Source: Cryptomeria japonica
Taxonomy: Eukaryota > Streptophyta > Pinopsida > Cupressales > Cupressaceae
Length of the DNA: 64,000 bases
Direction of reading: 5' to 3'
Assembly (NCBI RefSeq): GCF_030272615.1
Contig: NC_081410.1
Span: 571,837,241 to 571,901,240 of the forward strand
The position numbers and the translations under genes are program-made. Within the stretch, counting starts at the first letter, position 1; each line of letters opens with the position of its first letter. The notes under the pieces were generated by a model that was not told where the DNA came from, did not search any database, and worked only from the letters and a program-made list of their open reading frames with translations. Of the stretch, positions 51,156 to 62,585 are shown piece by piece.

Positions 51156-52107
51156 CCTATATGTACAAGCACAATAATAACATTCATATTTTATTTAGTG
51201 TATTAAATGATTTATGCTTATTAGAGCATGCTATAAATTATTATCACTATTAAATTCAATTCTCACATTCTTCAATTTGTACTCTCCAATATATTGTTTA
51301 ACATGTAGTTTACTATCAACATAAGCATTGCACCTCCTTTTTTTGTGAGGACTGATATTTATACAAGTAAAACATATTTTAAATTTTTTGAAAAACTTTA
51401 TTGTCTATTTCATGGAATTTGTTCTTTGTATTATCCATTGAGTATGTAGTTGTAGTTGTGAGAATGTCCAGTCCAATCTATATATATTATTTAAGCACTA
51501 GTAAGTTTTTAGATCATGAAAAGAGTTCAATTTAGTGAATGTTATTATCTAAAATTTCCATTTATTAGATCCTCAAAATTATTGCATTAAGATTTATGAC
51601 ATCAAATACTGTCCTATTTTATTAAGTTATTCTCAATTACACAATATGGTACATAAGATTCAAATTCACCTGAACTACATTGCTTATCATATCACCCAAT
51701 ATGGTACATCAGATTTTTTAAATTCTTATAGAAGACTTGTTGGCACAAGATATAGAGTTAATCCACACATAAAGGATCAGTAAAAATGACACAGGTGGTA
51801 GTAATGAAAAATGATCATGCTCTTGGAATCACATCCAAGCAACGGATGTATTGTATATTAATCTAGGAAAGGACATCAATGAGACAAAGTGGGGAGTAAA
51901 GAATGATCAAGATGTTTGCGCCATGCAAGATTTTAAAACTGGATTGTTTGTAAACCTTTTTTATATTTCCTTTTTAATTTCGACTCTTCCCCTTCCCCAT
52001 TTGACTTTCATTACTTTCTCTTGTCTTTCTCTTTTCTTTATGACGATGGATCATGGTGTTTGATCCAAAACGTTGAGATAAAAAACTCACACAATTGACT
52101 CTAAAAT
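51156..52107. other. Intergenic, no supported gene
   Basis: AT-rich sequence with only short frames. A palindromic motif gatggatcatggtgtttgatcc lies at 52042-52063 and resembles one near 39630. Confidence 0.55.
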
Positions 52108-52558
52108 CTGTTAGATTTTGCCAAGATCAAGAGCTCAATGAAATGTACAAAATAGAGACACAATATAGGACAAGAATAAACTGTATTCTCATCAATAGAA
52201 AATGATCAATAGTACCAATTACATACAATGTAGATGAGCCTGCTTGTATAGGCAAGGTTAGTGATATGTGAGCACACAAATATGGCATGTGGCTCAATAA
52301 GAAACAAAGGTAGGTAGGAAATAGGTGTGGGTAGGTAGGAGAAATAATATAATAGTCCACATGAGGTGGATCACCCACTGAATGTGGATTGTAACAATAA
52401 GATCAACACCATAAAAGGTGGAAATTCTCCTACACACACTATCCCAATGTGGCACAAACACCTAAGTGTCTCATACCCAAACTACTATGAAATGCATTTC
52501 CTAAGTAAACTTAAGTAAGTGTAATAATATCCAAGATGAATAATTCTTTACACCAACA
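52108..52558 (-). mobile_element. Minus-strand copia-like 3' LTR
   Basis: On the minus strand the sequence starts TGTTGGTGTAAAGAATT directly after a purine tract (aaggggggg, 52567-52559) and ends AAAATCTAACA at 52108, about 450 bp. The adjoining 52559 to about 53000 would be the 3' untranslated end of its interior. The rest of the element and its other LTR are not seen, so it is truncated by the neighbouring element. Confidence 0.62.
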
Positions 52559-53449
52559 CCCCCCCTTAAGTGCAACTTAGGGGAATGCACTTAAGTCTAC
52601 AATGCAACTAAGCAATGCAAGATGGGTCCCGGCTACTAGGCCATTTTAGGTACCCATGTACAAATGCAAATGCATGAAAACCAATGCAATGAAATCTCTC
52701 ACAAAGTGGGGAAAGAGAGAAAAACCCAATGGGAAAAAACCCTCCCCCAAAAGAGAGATGAAATCTATACAAGATAACTCTCATAGAAGAATGTGAGGAA
52801 CAAAACTCCATGTGAGGAAAAAGTCCCCCCATATAAGAAAAGAAGAAAAAGAAGAGAGACTAGGAAGCCCCCCCTCAATGTGGAATCTGCACCAATGATA
52901 GAAGCTCGATGTATGAAGAAACTACTCCATGAACATCGGACAACATTCCTGTTATCACTGTTTAAGAAATGGGTTTTCTTTTCCCATGATTGGCTAGGTT
53001 TTTGAAATTTTGAGTCAGGTATGCTATTAATCGCTTCAGGTCTGTATTAGGTCTTTAAGGGTTAAGGGTTTTTAGTTTTAATCGCTCAAATATCTAATCA
53101 AAACCCTCTGGTTTCTATTCTTATGTTACTTTATTCACTTAAGTGATGGGTCTTGGGGTTGTGTGAAGTGTCCCCCTTGTTATTTAACTAAGCGGTCATT
53201 AAATAATTGTAAACAAACCTATGCCTTATGTCTTTTTCCTTCTAATGTTGTCGGGCCTAGTAAGTGTCGTGCAACTCCCAGATGGATCTACGACTTTCGC
53301 TATTTTGTTAGGTGAAGTTGTGGGTGTATTAAGCTATGCCAAATATCAAAAGGAAAAGGCATGTTCGACTGTGTGCATTGGATCTAGTTTAACGAGACTC
53401 CATCTCACTTTAGATCTAACGGTTGGCATTGATTCGTAGCTGAAACGAG

Positions 53450-54782
53450 CGAGTAAATTACTTTTCGCGAAATGGCGAAAAGGTTTGGTGGGACCCAGTG
53501 GTGAAGACTTTCCCACAGCTAAAAGGTGATCAAGTTCAAAAGGAATCGACAACTCGCGTTGTTTCACTACTGATAGATACTCACATGTTATACTTTGTGA
53601 AACAGCGAAAGGTTTTTGGGCTCGGGAAAAAAGGGGTTCATAAGCGGCATAACAGATGCGCAAGTCTTTGAGATCTAACAGCTAGCGCAGTTTCGCAGGA
53701 GAAAGATGCTCGAAGAATAGCTTTTGCGAAATAGCGAAATGACATGGCATTCCAAGCAAGCAGTCTAGCTAGTTGAGATGGTAAGTAAGATAATGACACG
53801 TGGCCGAAAATAAAAGTGGTTAGCGAATCGGATCTAAGGACTAAAGGGTGGGTCCAAGATGATGAGCCATGCTGCTGAATAAGAAGTGACTTGGCAGATA
53901 CAGGTGGCAAGGATGAGGTGGATCTTGATGTTTTCTCTCAGCGAATAAAAGGTTGACATGTTAGTTCGGGAATGACTAGACACACGGTGGATAAAGATGA
54001 GTCAGACAACCCACGTTTGCCGGATTCAAGTAGGTTGTTAAGCATCAAGCAAGTATGATATAATCTAAACAGTCCACGTGTGTTCGCGAAGGTAGGATGC
54101 TAGTGTTTTAAGGTCTGCGAAATGGCGAAAGAGTAGGTGGGCCCGAAAAATAGATAAAGCATAAAGGTAAAAGGTGATCAACTCAGTTTTGATCCAAGGG
54201 TTCTCGTTGTTTCATGGCTACGAATTAGCCAAGGATTAAGACCCGCGAAATCACGAAAGAGAAAGAGAGGTTCTGTCCAGCATGACGTGGAATGATAGCT
54301 GCTACCCTTTGTAAGGCTCGATCATAATGTGTCGATTGACACATGGTTTCAAAAGATGATTGAGGGACCGCCAAGGTGTAACTGGCAGTTATAAAGGGAA
54401 GTAGGACATGTGGTTAACTTTGAACTAAACTCGAAGAGTGTTCCAGGGCTAACGGTTGAATACCACGTGGCATTTGTTAACCGGTGAACGGGTGGGGTAA
54501 GCAATGTAAGCATAAATGTCTCACTTAAAGGTTGTTCATCTCAAGATTGATCCAACGTTTCTCGTTGTTTCGTGGCCCTAAGTTGGAAGCAGGTTAAAGC
54601 TTGCGAAATAGCGAAAAACCGTTCGCCATCAAAATGAGGCGTGGTTAGTGAAAAAGTTGACTGTCCAGATAAGAGTTAAAGGTTAGGTGGTTAGAGTTCC
54701 ATCTAACGCTTGGCGTAGCTTCATGAAAGGAAAATGCTCGGGGGTTAAAGCTTGCGAAATGGCAAAAAGGAGGTAGGGCCCG
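53450..54782. repeat. GCGAAA-rich degenerate repeats
   Basis: Variants of gcgaaatggcgaaa recur at about 53468, 53600, 53725, 54117, 54244, 54604 and 54754, spaced some 125-390 bp apart. They sit among similar phrases (tctaacg, gtttcg, gcccg). The units are degenerate and non-coding. This could be U3 of the gypsy-type LTR that ends at 57482. Confidence 0.65.
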
Positions 54783-56540
54783 ATGCAAAGAATGGGAGAG
54801 GAAGTACAATCTGATGAACCCTTGTATTCCCCATCTCAATCCCCTATTCATATAGGAGATGAACAGGAAGCAGTTGAACAACTGATATAGTTAGGCAGTC
54901 TTGGAGAGATAGCCTACACATATGATGAAGTGGAAGAGGGAATGCCAGGAGAGCCCCTCACAGCTGAGATGAACATTATTTCTAATGAGTTCAAAGTCCA
55001 GGAGTGGGATCCTGAAATCAAACAAACCAGTGAGGATTTCTTGGCTGATAATAATTTTGTCACATCATAAGCTTTCATGCAATTTGTGTGGAAGCAAAAT
55101 ATTGATAAATTTAATGCAAGGTGTGAAAAAAGGAAAAGCGAGCAGCCCCACAAGGACCCAGCTGTGGTGGAGGAAGAGGTAAAGCAAGAAATGGTTGATG
55201 AGTTTAAAACCATTACTCCCGAGCAAGGAAGAGATATGGTAGCACAAGCTGGGGTACTCATTCTCCCTGAATGGGACATAGTAGATGCCTTGGTTTTAGA
55301 GGCAGTAAGAAAGGAGACCAAACCTATGGAGGGAGTCACTTTCAGGAAGGATAATGCTGTACTAGTCCTATGGTCTCTAAAAAGAGATGAGAATGGAAGG
55401 AATAAGGACACCTCAGGGTCAAGTTACCTTGGAGGAATGGTAGTGAAAAGAGTGCATAACACTGGGGTAGTGGAAGCTGCTAGCACTGTGCTAGAGACTG
55501 CAAGGTTTAATGTTGCAGTAGTAGAAAGAGAGGCAAAAGAAAAGGCAGATCTCCAAGCTAAGATGGAGATAGTTTTAAAAGCTTATAACAATGTCAAGGA
55601 TGAGGCAAGAGGTAGAGATAGCATCATTACCAAGTTACAAAGCCAGTTGGCAGGACAATACCATCAAGGTGAGTCCTCAACATTAATGATCTCATCTTCT
55701 CCTGCAAGGCCTCCACCTACCAGCCCCATTATTGAATTCCCACCATCTCCAACACCTTCTAGTTCTCAGTTGATTGAAATCACTCCCCATGTATTGGAGA
55801 ATCTAAAGCAGGCTCAGGCCTTGTATGCAAAGAAATATGAAGAAAGAGTAAGGGCTACAATTTCAAGTTTTGCTAACACCATAGGGTCCTCATTAATGTA
55901 TAACAACATGAGCAAGATTCTAGATATGTGGAATGAGCTTAATGAAGATAAGGCTGTTTTAATGCCTATTTTTGACAAGTGGAAGCCCAGAGAGCAGGAT
56001 TTGGAGCTTATTTGTGTATCCTATGATGAAGCAGGGGCTGATCCCATTATCAAATCCACTTGTGACATAACAAAGGACCTAGTAAAATTAGCAGAAGGAG
56101 TAGAAAATGTAGATAGGAAAATCAATTTGTACAAGAAAGAGTACACTGATCAAGTATTTGAATTACTCCCAGGGGGTTTTGCTAGCCCAGTTCAATTGAA
56201 GGACAAACAAGTATGGCTTAAGGAATTAGAAGCCAAATTGTCATTAAGAATAAAAGGAATTATTAACTCAGAGGATACTTCCCTATTTGTCAAAGCAATT
56301 GAGGAGATAGAGAAAATCAAATCTCATTATGGTTTTCTAAATTCAGAGGTTAACAAAATGTGGAATTCTTGGGAAAGGTTAGCCAAGACAAAAGAAAAAG
56401 TGATTAACTTTGCGTGGCCGACTGATGATGTATACTATGAGTGGACAAGAAAGTATGCAATACTAGATGTAGAGCAGTTAGAAGAGGTTGCAACTGGACA
56501 ACAAGTAGAAGAAGCCACAGATGTTGAAAAAGACTTGTAA
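54783..56540 (+). pseudogene. Unknown 586-codon ORF upstream of the gypsy PBS
   Basis: From ATG 54783 a single frame runs to TAA 56538-56540 with only two interruptions, TAG 54888-54890 and TAA 55068-55070. After the second stop 487 codons are uninterrupted. The product is acidic at the N-terminus. It has a region with NAVLVLWSLKRDENGRNK, a likely coiled coil (REAKEKADLQAKMEIVLKAY), a proline/serine linker (SSPARPPPTSPIIEFPPSP), then mostly helical sequence (KLAEGVENVDRKINLYKKEY). It has no gag, knuckle or pol motif. It lies upstream of an LTR end/PBS in the same orientation, so it is either within a long LTR or the last ORF of an upstream element. A TATA-like tataaatgg follows at about 56641. 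Confidence 0.6.
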
Positions 56541-57482
56541 CCACTTTTGGGAAAGGTTCTGTAACTACTTCTTAAGAGAAGTAATGATTGTAACAAACTC
56601 TCCTAGGAAAGTCCGAAGCTATGTATGCATCCATGCTGTTATAAATGGATACCAGGACGATGTAAAAATGATCACAAGGAATTGTAAGAAAATGTTGCAG
56701 AAATTTATCTGAGCTTTTTTCAAGTCTTAATGGAGAATATTCAAATGTTCTTGTAATACTTTCAGAAGAAATATCAATATACAGACCATTGATTTTGAGT
56801 TCAAACTTTGTGTTGTCTTCAAGTATGTTTGCAAATGTTTACTGTTTCATTTTGAGTAATCTAGGGTTATTCCTTTTGAATATGGGTTGTAAGGCAATTT
56901 CAAGTAGATGTAATTCTTATCTTTTCTCTTCAGGAGGGGAATTAAATATGCAGGAATCATTTCTATGAGTAAATTCTTTGTGGGATCCTTTGAATTTTGA
57001 TGAACACAGTTTAGTCTGATATGAATACATTGTTATGTATGTCAGGCATGTATAGGGATCTGCAGAAGCCAAACTGATAGGATGTGTGGAGGTATTATGA
57101 TTGTGGAAGTATTGTTTGAACTTAGATGACTCTGTGGCCTTGGATTAGGCACTGGTATCTATTAAGGTTGTCTTCTTTACATATCTTGTAGGTCAATACT
57201 GAAAATGAGCACAAGTTTTATTTCTTTGTTTTAGTTGGTTTTAAGGTGATAAAATCCATTGGTTTTCAGACTGGTTTGCTATGGATTTGTCTTTTAAAAG
57301 TGTGAATTCAGTTCACAAAGGCATACGCGCCTGAACTTTGGACAAGTTCGAAGTGTAGAAGGTTAATCAAACCTTGTCATTTGTTGTCTTGAAAGTATCC
57401 TTCTCTTTGATCTCTCTTCTCCATACAAAGTTTATGATATCACCATGAGGATCTTGAAGGGAATCAGATTTTTAGACTAACA
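56541..57482 (+). repeat. 3' part of a gypsy-type LTR
   Basis: The sequence ends TTTTTAGACTAACA at 57482, directly before a tRNA-Arg-type PBS, so at least its end is LTR. The left boundary is not determined. The TATA-like motif near 56641 suggests U3 lies further upstream, perhaps including the ORF at 54783. Confidence 0.5.
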
Positions 57483-57486
57483 AAAG

Positions 57487-57504
57487 TGGTGACTCTGCTA
57501 GGGA
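57487..57504 (+). other. Primer binding site, tRNA-Arg type
   Basis: TGGTGACTCTGCTAGGGA follows the LTR end at 57482 by four bases. It matches, with C-to-T changes, the TGGCGACTC...GGGGA PBS used by Ogre/Tat-lineage gypsy elements (tRNA-Arg). Confidence 0.7.
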
Positions 57505-57794
57505 GAGTCATAGTGAGAATTCAGATGCAGATTTATGCTTTAAATCTATAAGGAAAATCATTGCATGTCTATGGAATAGATTGGTTCTAAAGTGAATATA
57601 GCAATGGTGTCTGGAAGTTTCTATTTCGAAATTCCCTCTATTTCTTTTGATATATGATTTTTGGTTTGAAGATTTGCAACATTTTTATCTAGAGCTTGTT
57701 TCCATTCTTTCCCATAGTCTTGTGGGTGGTAACTCTGTTATCTTGTAACCAGTCCTTGTGAAATACATATAATTCTAAAGGGAAGACAAGCATA

Positions 57795-59897
57795 ATGCAA
57801 GGAGGAAAAAACATGAGATCATTCATGAAGAAGCATCCTCATGAAACCTTGCAATAAGGTTTGCCTGAACCGTCACGAAGAGGTCAGAAGAGATCAGTGC
57901 TTCATGAACCATCAAATGCTACTTGGGTGTAGAAGAATAACAATACCGGTAAGATACCTGATCGACCTGTTTATGCAAAGTCTAATGCTTCTTCCAGAGA
58001 ATCTGAACATGATATATTAGGTTTCCATTCTAGATTATTTGGAAATATAGATAATGTTCATGCTTTAAATCAAGATATATCTCATGTTAGCATTTCTGTG
58101 AGAGATAGGACTAGTTCAAATGCAATCAGACATTCTATGCCTAGAACAATTGATGGAAACATCAGCTTGATTGATATAGATCAATTTAATGTATCTGACT
58201 CTGAGGAGAATTTCCCTAATGAAGAAAAGGTATCACAAGAGATAGAAGATTTAAATAGAAGGGTTCATCACTTAATCTCCTTAAGAGCCCAGAAGGAAGC
58301 AAATAGGGAAAAAGAAGTCAAAGCAAAACTAATGGAGAGAGATAGGCTTCTTAGACAGATAGCTGATCTTGAAGTGTTAGCTAAGGAAAAAGAAAAGAGT
58401 GATGAAGAACATCCCGTGATAAGAGAAATTCTAGTTCCTAAGGCCAAGCCAGCATATAAGTCAGTAATCCAATCAAACAGGGAAGTGCTTGGTGATTCAC
58501 AGCCTCCTAAGAATAATGTTGATAAAAGAAAGCAGGTGTGGGTAGATGATGGAAATGGATCTAGAAATACAGAGGAAATTTCTCATAGGCTATCAACACA
58601 TGAGAGAGAGATGGAAAGAATGAGGAAGGAAAAAGAGGATCTACAAATGGAGCTAGAGAAAGCTGAGTTGGAAGCAACTAATCATGAAGTTAAAAGAAAA
58701 ATTAGTTACCTAAAAGCTCCCCCTATCATTTTTCCATCAGAAGATCTTAGTAAGCCCGATCCTCAGCAAATTTCCCTTCCCCTGGTTAAAATTCAACCTA
58801 CTGTGCCTGCTAATACAACGTCAGTGAGTCAAATCCCTGTGAACAATCAGCATAGCCAAATATCTCAGTCCCCAATTCCAAAAGTCAGAATAAACATGGG
58901 AAACAATAATGTTGCTAACCCTTTTCAAATGAGACCTATCAATTTGGAGCAGTATAGACAATTGTTCTTTGATGGGATTCCAGGATATCCCAACCATGTT
59001 CCTACTGAGTTAAGGGATGGACTCCATAAGTTTGCTGGAAATAGTGCAATTAGTGCTGAGGAACATTTAAAATCTTTTGGTGACCTAATAAATGATTTTG
59101 AGATAATGGATGAGGATGTTATAATGAAATTGTTTGTTCAGTCCCTAGTTGATGATGCAAGAGATTGGTACAGAGGTCTTCCAGTTAATAGCATTGGGTC
59201 ATGGGAGGACTTTAAGAATTGTTTTCAAGAACAATACAGTGACAAAACAAATGTGAGCTTCATGCTCAATGAATTTAATAACATTAGAAAGTCTGATAAT
59301 GAAATGATCACCGATTTTAATGCTAGATTTCAAAAGGCCATGCATAGATTGTATTTGGTGATGAGGTTAGATGATAACATGTGTCTCAATACCTATTATA
59401 ATGCATTTGATTCTAAAATGGCCTATATCTTAAGGGATAAAAATCCACATAACCTGAGGGATGCATTTAGAATTGCCATTAATGTGGAAAGCAATAGAAA
59501 AGCATCTGGGAAGTTAGGAAGGAGAACAGATGGTAGGTTATGGCAAGAAACAAAACAACAACCTAACAAAGTTGCTAAGGAGGAAGACAAGATAGAAAAG
59601 TTGGTCATTGCAATGAAGGATCTAGCTGCCAAGGTAAACAGAAATGATAAGCCTCATTATAACTGGCAAGATAGACCCCCTAGACTGCATGACATGCCTT
59701 ATAATACCAACTGGAAAGATGGCAAACCCCAAAATGAGAAGCCTAAAATTGCTCAAAATCAGGATACTCTAGATCCCTTAAAAGGGAAAAATGTCCATAA
59801 TGTAGAAAATACTCCTTGGTGTATTGTTTGTGATGGGTCACATTCTCCTCATCAGTGTGCATTCTCCTCATCAGTGTGTAGTAGCTCAAGCCCTTAA
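57795..59897 (+). pseudogene. gag of the Tat-like element
   Basis: The frame begins at ATG 57795, has TAA at 57855 and TAG at 57930, and is then open to 59897. Residues before about 350 are charged and coiled-coil-like (REMERMRKEKEDLQMELEKA). The capsid domain of the Retrotrans_gag family follows: YPNHVPTELRDGLHKFAGNS, WYRGLPVNSIGSWEDFKNCF, EQYSDKTNVSFMLNEF and DFNARFQKAMHRL. At the C-terminus a C-x2-C-x4-H-x4-C-like knuckle (CIVCDGSHSPHQC, about 59821-59859) is interrupted by a perfect 19 bp tandem duplication (59841-59859, 59860-59878). This shifts the frame and creates the apparent stop. The expected continuation lies in the next frame. Gag assembles the particle and binds element RNA. Confidence 0.85.
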
Positions 59898-61444
59898 AGA
59901 GTCCATGAGACAAGAAGCTGAGCCTGACATTAACATGTTTGAGACTATTATAGAGAGTGATGAGGAATCTGTACAAAGTGAATATAGTGATGTGTTGGAT
60001 AGTGAAAAGTTTGTTCAAGGACAACTAACACTGGACTGGCATCCTACCTTGAATGTGGTAACAATTGAAGATGAAGAAGTTCATCTTAGAAGACCTAGTG
60101 AGGAAGAAGTTAAAAATCTCACCAAAGCTGCTATTGCTAAAGCAAAATACAATTATAACTTAAGGAGCACCAAGAAGGACACTGAGCAGGGTGAACCTGG
60201 TTCCATGTTCATAAAAGAGGTTACTCCAAAGGAGGCAACAAGTAGTGCTACTACTTTCCCTAAAATTGGTCAAGAAAAGAAGGAACAGGTTAAAGATGTA
60301 CCCAAGAGTACAGATGATAAAAGTACTAATGATATACAAGGAGCTGCCACAACAAAAAGACCAAGTCAGCTTAAGATAGAAAGAATTAGAGCTAATACTG
60401 AATTAAGCAGTAGTTCCACATTTGACATGGCTCAAGCCCTTACACAAATGAAAGTTACTATCCCATTAATAGAATTACTGAAAATAAAAGAACATAGGAA
60501 TGGAGCTTTGTCTTTGTTTTCTAATATATTTGACAGTGACACAGTCCTACCCACCGGTTCAGCTAAAAATGGAAAGGATCAGGAACTCCACACCCCAAAG
60601 GTTTATGTTGGAACCACTATTACTCAAGAGCCTTCATAGGTAGATCCTTTTTATGTTACTTTGTTAGTGAATAACCAGTTGATAAAAAATTGCATGATAG
60701 ATTCAGGAGCTGCTGCTAATGTAATGCCCTATGGTTTTATGAAAGAATTAGGACTGTCAGTAACCACTGTTTATGGAAAATGCTATGCTATGGATAACAT
60801 GGAAGTACCTGTGATAGGTACAATGAGAGATGTTGAAGTAAAAATAGCAGCATTCCCTGAGGCAACTTATAAAATGGACGTTATTGTTACTGACACTAAA
60901 CCCCATTATGGTATGTTGTTGTCCAGGCAGTGGGCAGTAGCAGTAGGAGGAAATGTCCAACTGGATTTATCTTATGCTACTATCCCAATCAATGGGAATC
61001 AGGTCAAATTGTACAGAGAACCATGTGCTCCTAGGGTAATTGAAAATGTAGATCCTAGTATGCTCAATTGTATGATTGATGTAGATCTTGATAATTTCAG
61101 ACTACAACCAATTTTACCTCAGTTGAAGAATACTGACCCCATTGTAGTCAAACTAGAATATCAACAGCATGGTTTATGGCAGATGTATTTTGATGGAGCT
61201 TGCTCCAAAGAAGGATCTGGAGCAGGGGTTCTTTTTGTATCTCCATCAGGTATAACCTTTAATTATTCTTTCTTACTGGCTTTCTAGTGCACAAATAATA
61301 CTACAGAGTATGAAGCCCTATTATTGGGGCTGGAAGTTGCAAAAAGGCATGGAATCCAGCTGTTGAGAGTTTTAGGGGACTCAGAATTGGTTCTCTCAAG
61401 TAAGATCCAAATATGCATCCAAAAATGATAGATTAAAGAGGTAT
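59860..61444 (+). pseudogene. Protease - archaeal-type RNase H polyprotein, RT missing
   Basis: After the 19 bp duplication the frame continues (KESMRQEAEPDINMFET), with TAG at 60637 and TAG at 61285. The retropepsin motif is IDSGAAANVMPYGF (about 60699), with the flap/second part near TDTKPHYGMLLSRQW. About 55 codons later comes the start of archaeal-type RNase H, MYFDGACSKEGSGAGVLFVS, and, past the TAG, TEYEALLLGLEVAK and GDSELVLS. A one-base shift follows, then NDRLKRY, and the LTR insertion at 61445. In Tat elements RT-RH should lie between these domains. Here about 500-600 codons are missing without loss of frame. Protease would process gag; RNase H alone has no template role. Confidence 0.82.
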
Positions 61445-61469
61445 TGTAGACACCTAAAATTGTCATGTC

Positions 61470-61700
61470 TAATTAAATAAATATTTTATTTATTTAATTA
61501 TTTAAGCCTAGTTCTTCTATTAATTAAATAAATCTTTATTTATTTAATTAATTCATTTATCCTCTTCTAGCCTTATTTCTCATTTAAATAAATACATTTA
61601 TTTATTTAAATTATCTTTTTCCTAAATTAAATAAATATTTTTATTTATTTAATTATCCCACTTCTTCTATTAATTAAATAAATCTTTATTTATTTAATTA
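61470..61700. repeat. Five AT palindromes in U3
   Basis: Imperfect palindromes of about 30 bp, variants of aattaaataaat-n-atttatttaatt, stand at about 61472, 61520, 61580, 61624 and 61670, separated by 15-25 bp CT-rich spacers such as ccttcttctatt. Confidence 0.88.
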
Positions 61701-61862
61701 ATTCATTAACCTTTTCTACCCATGACACATGTCATTCATCTCTTAATTCATACACTACCTACCCCTTTCATTATTTTATTATTTCTTTTACCTACCCTCT
61801 AATCATATCCGACCTCCTTTTACACCTCTCAATCTTATCCCTCCATTTCATATAGTGTCTTC

Positions 61863-61870
61863 TATATAAG
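61863..61870 (+). promoter_or_regulatory. TATA box of the LTR promoter
   Basis: TATATAAG lies in the LTR 418 bases after its start, followed by gagatgcttcc. It is a likely RNA polymerase II start region for the element RNA. Confidence 0.6.
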
Positions 61871-62233
61871 GAGATGCTTCCTTCATTATCAAACCCTAAT
61901 CATTCTATGCATTCTAATCAATGATCTTTTATGCACTTGACTACACTACAATCCTACTAGCAACCACATTTCATTCTTTGTTGAGCTCTTGTGCACATAA
62001 AATCTGAGAGCAAATATATCAAGCAAGATCAATGGAGATAGGAAGAATGGAGATCCAAACCCTATTGGACATGTGATGGTATAATCTTTGTGATTTTGTT
62101 TGATTTGTATTGTCTTAGGTAATCTTCATATGTTATGGTGGATCTTTGTTGTTGTTAGGCTAGGGTTTTGTGGTTGAATTCATCAGCCTTTCAATATCGT
62201 TATTATTGTTATCCATTTTCACCATATACATTT

Positions 62234-62251
62234 TGGCATGCCCAGTGGGAC
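62234..62251 (+). other. Primer binding site of the LTR element
   Basis: TGGCATGCCCAGTGGGAC three bases after the LTR end has the TGG start and length of a PBS. I do not assign the tRNA. Confidence 0.6.
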
Positions 62252-62337
62252 TCTTGTCCCTTTTGCAGTTAACATCCTTGTTGCAGATTTTGTATTTTGA
62301 AGTTGCAGATCTGATGTTTTCGGCAACATTTTGATAT

Positions 62338-62585
62338 TCCCGCGTCTGCGCACTTTCGGATCGCGTTTTTGTTTTTTTGGTGCATCTGAGACTTCTGGAA
62401 TCGCATCTGTGTTACGGGTAGTATTTTATTTTGCAGGTTCCAGGAAAGCGCGTTTGTGTTATAAAGTCACGTCTGCGCTGTTTTTAGCCGCGTCTGTGTT
62501 CTGTAGTCGCGTCTGTGTCTCACAGAACCGCGTCTGTGTCACAAAGTCGCGTTTGTGTTGAGGGTAATCGCGTCTATGTTCACCA
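62338..62585. repeat. CGCGTCTGTGTT motif cluster 1
   Basis: About ten variants (cgcgtctgcgc, cgcatctgtgtt, cgcgtttgtgtt, cacgtctgcgct, cgcgtctgtgtc, cgcgtctatgtt) stand 15-30 bp apart with unrelated spacers. Confidence 0.85.

Larger units (their letters stand above)
57483..61444 (+). mobile_element. Tat-like Ty3/gypsy interior lacking reverse transcriptase
   Basis: Order: PBS, gag (57795-59859), spacer, aspartic protease (about 60640-61020), archaeal-type RNase H start (about 61180-61440). The reverse transcriptase and its own RNase H, which should stand between protease and the second RNase H in this lineage, are absent, though the frame is kept. The element stops at 61444, where another LTR is inserted into the RNase H sequence. 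No integrase and no 3' LTR are in the window. Confidence 0.75.
61445..62230 (+). mobile_element. Gypsy-type 5' LTR inserted in the RNase H
   Basis: It starts TGTAGACACCTAAAATTG right after the codons for RLKRY of the broken RNase H and ends CCATATACA at 62230, followed by a PBS. It is 786 bp. U3 carries five AT palindromes (61470-61700), and a TATA box lies at 61863-61870. The start resembles solo LTR F. The 3' side of the element is outside the window. Confidence 0.8.

Noticed and set aside
48996-51160. Target duplication of the gag-only element
   Set aside because: Flanks atttt and cctat do not match, so it is not claimed.
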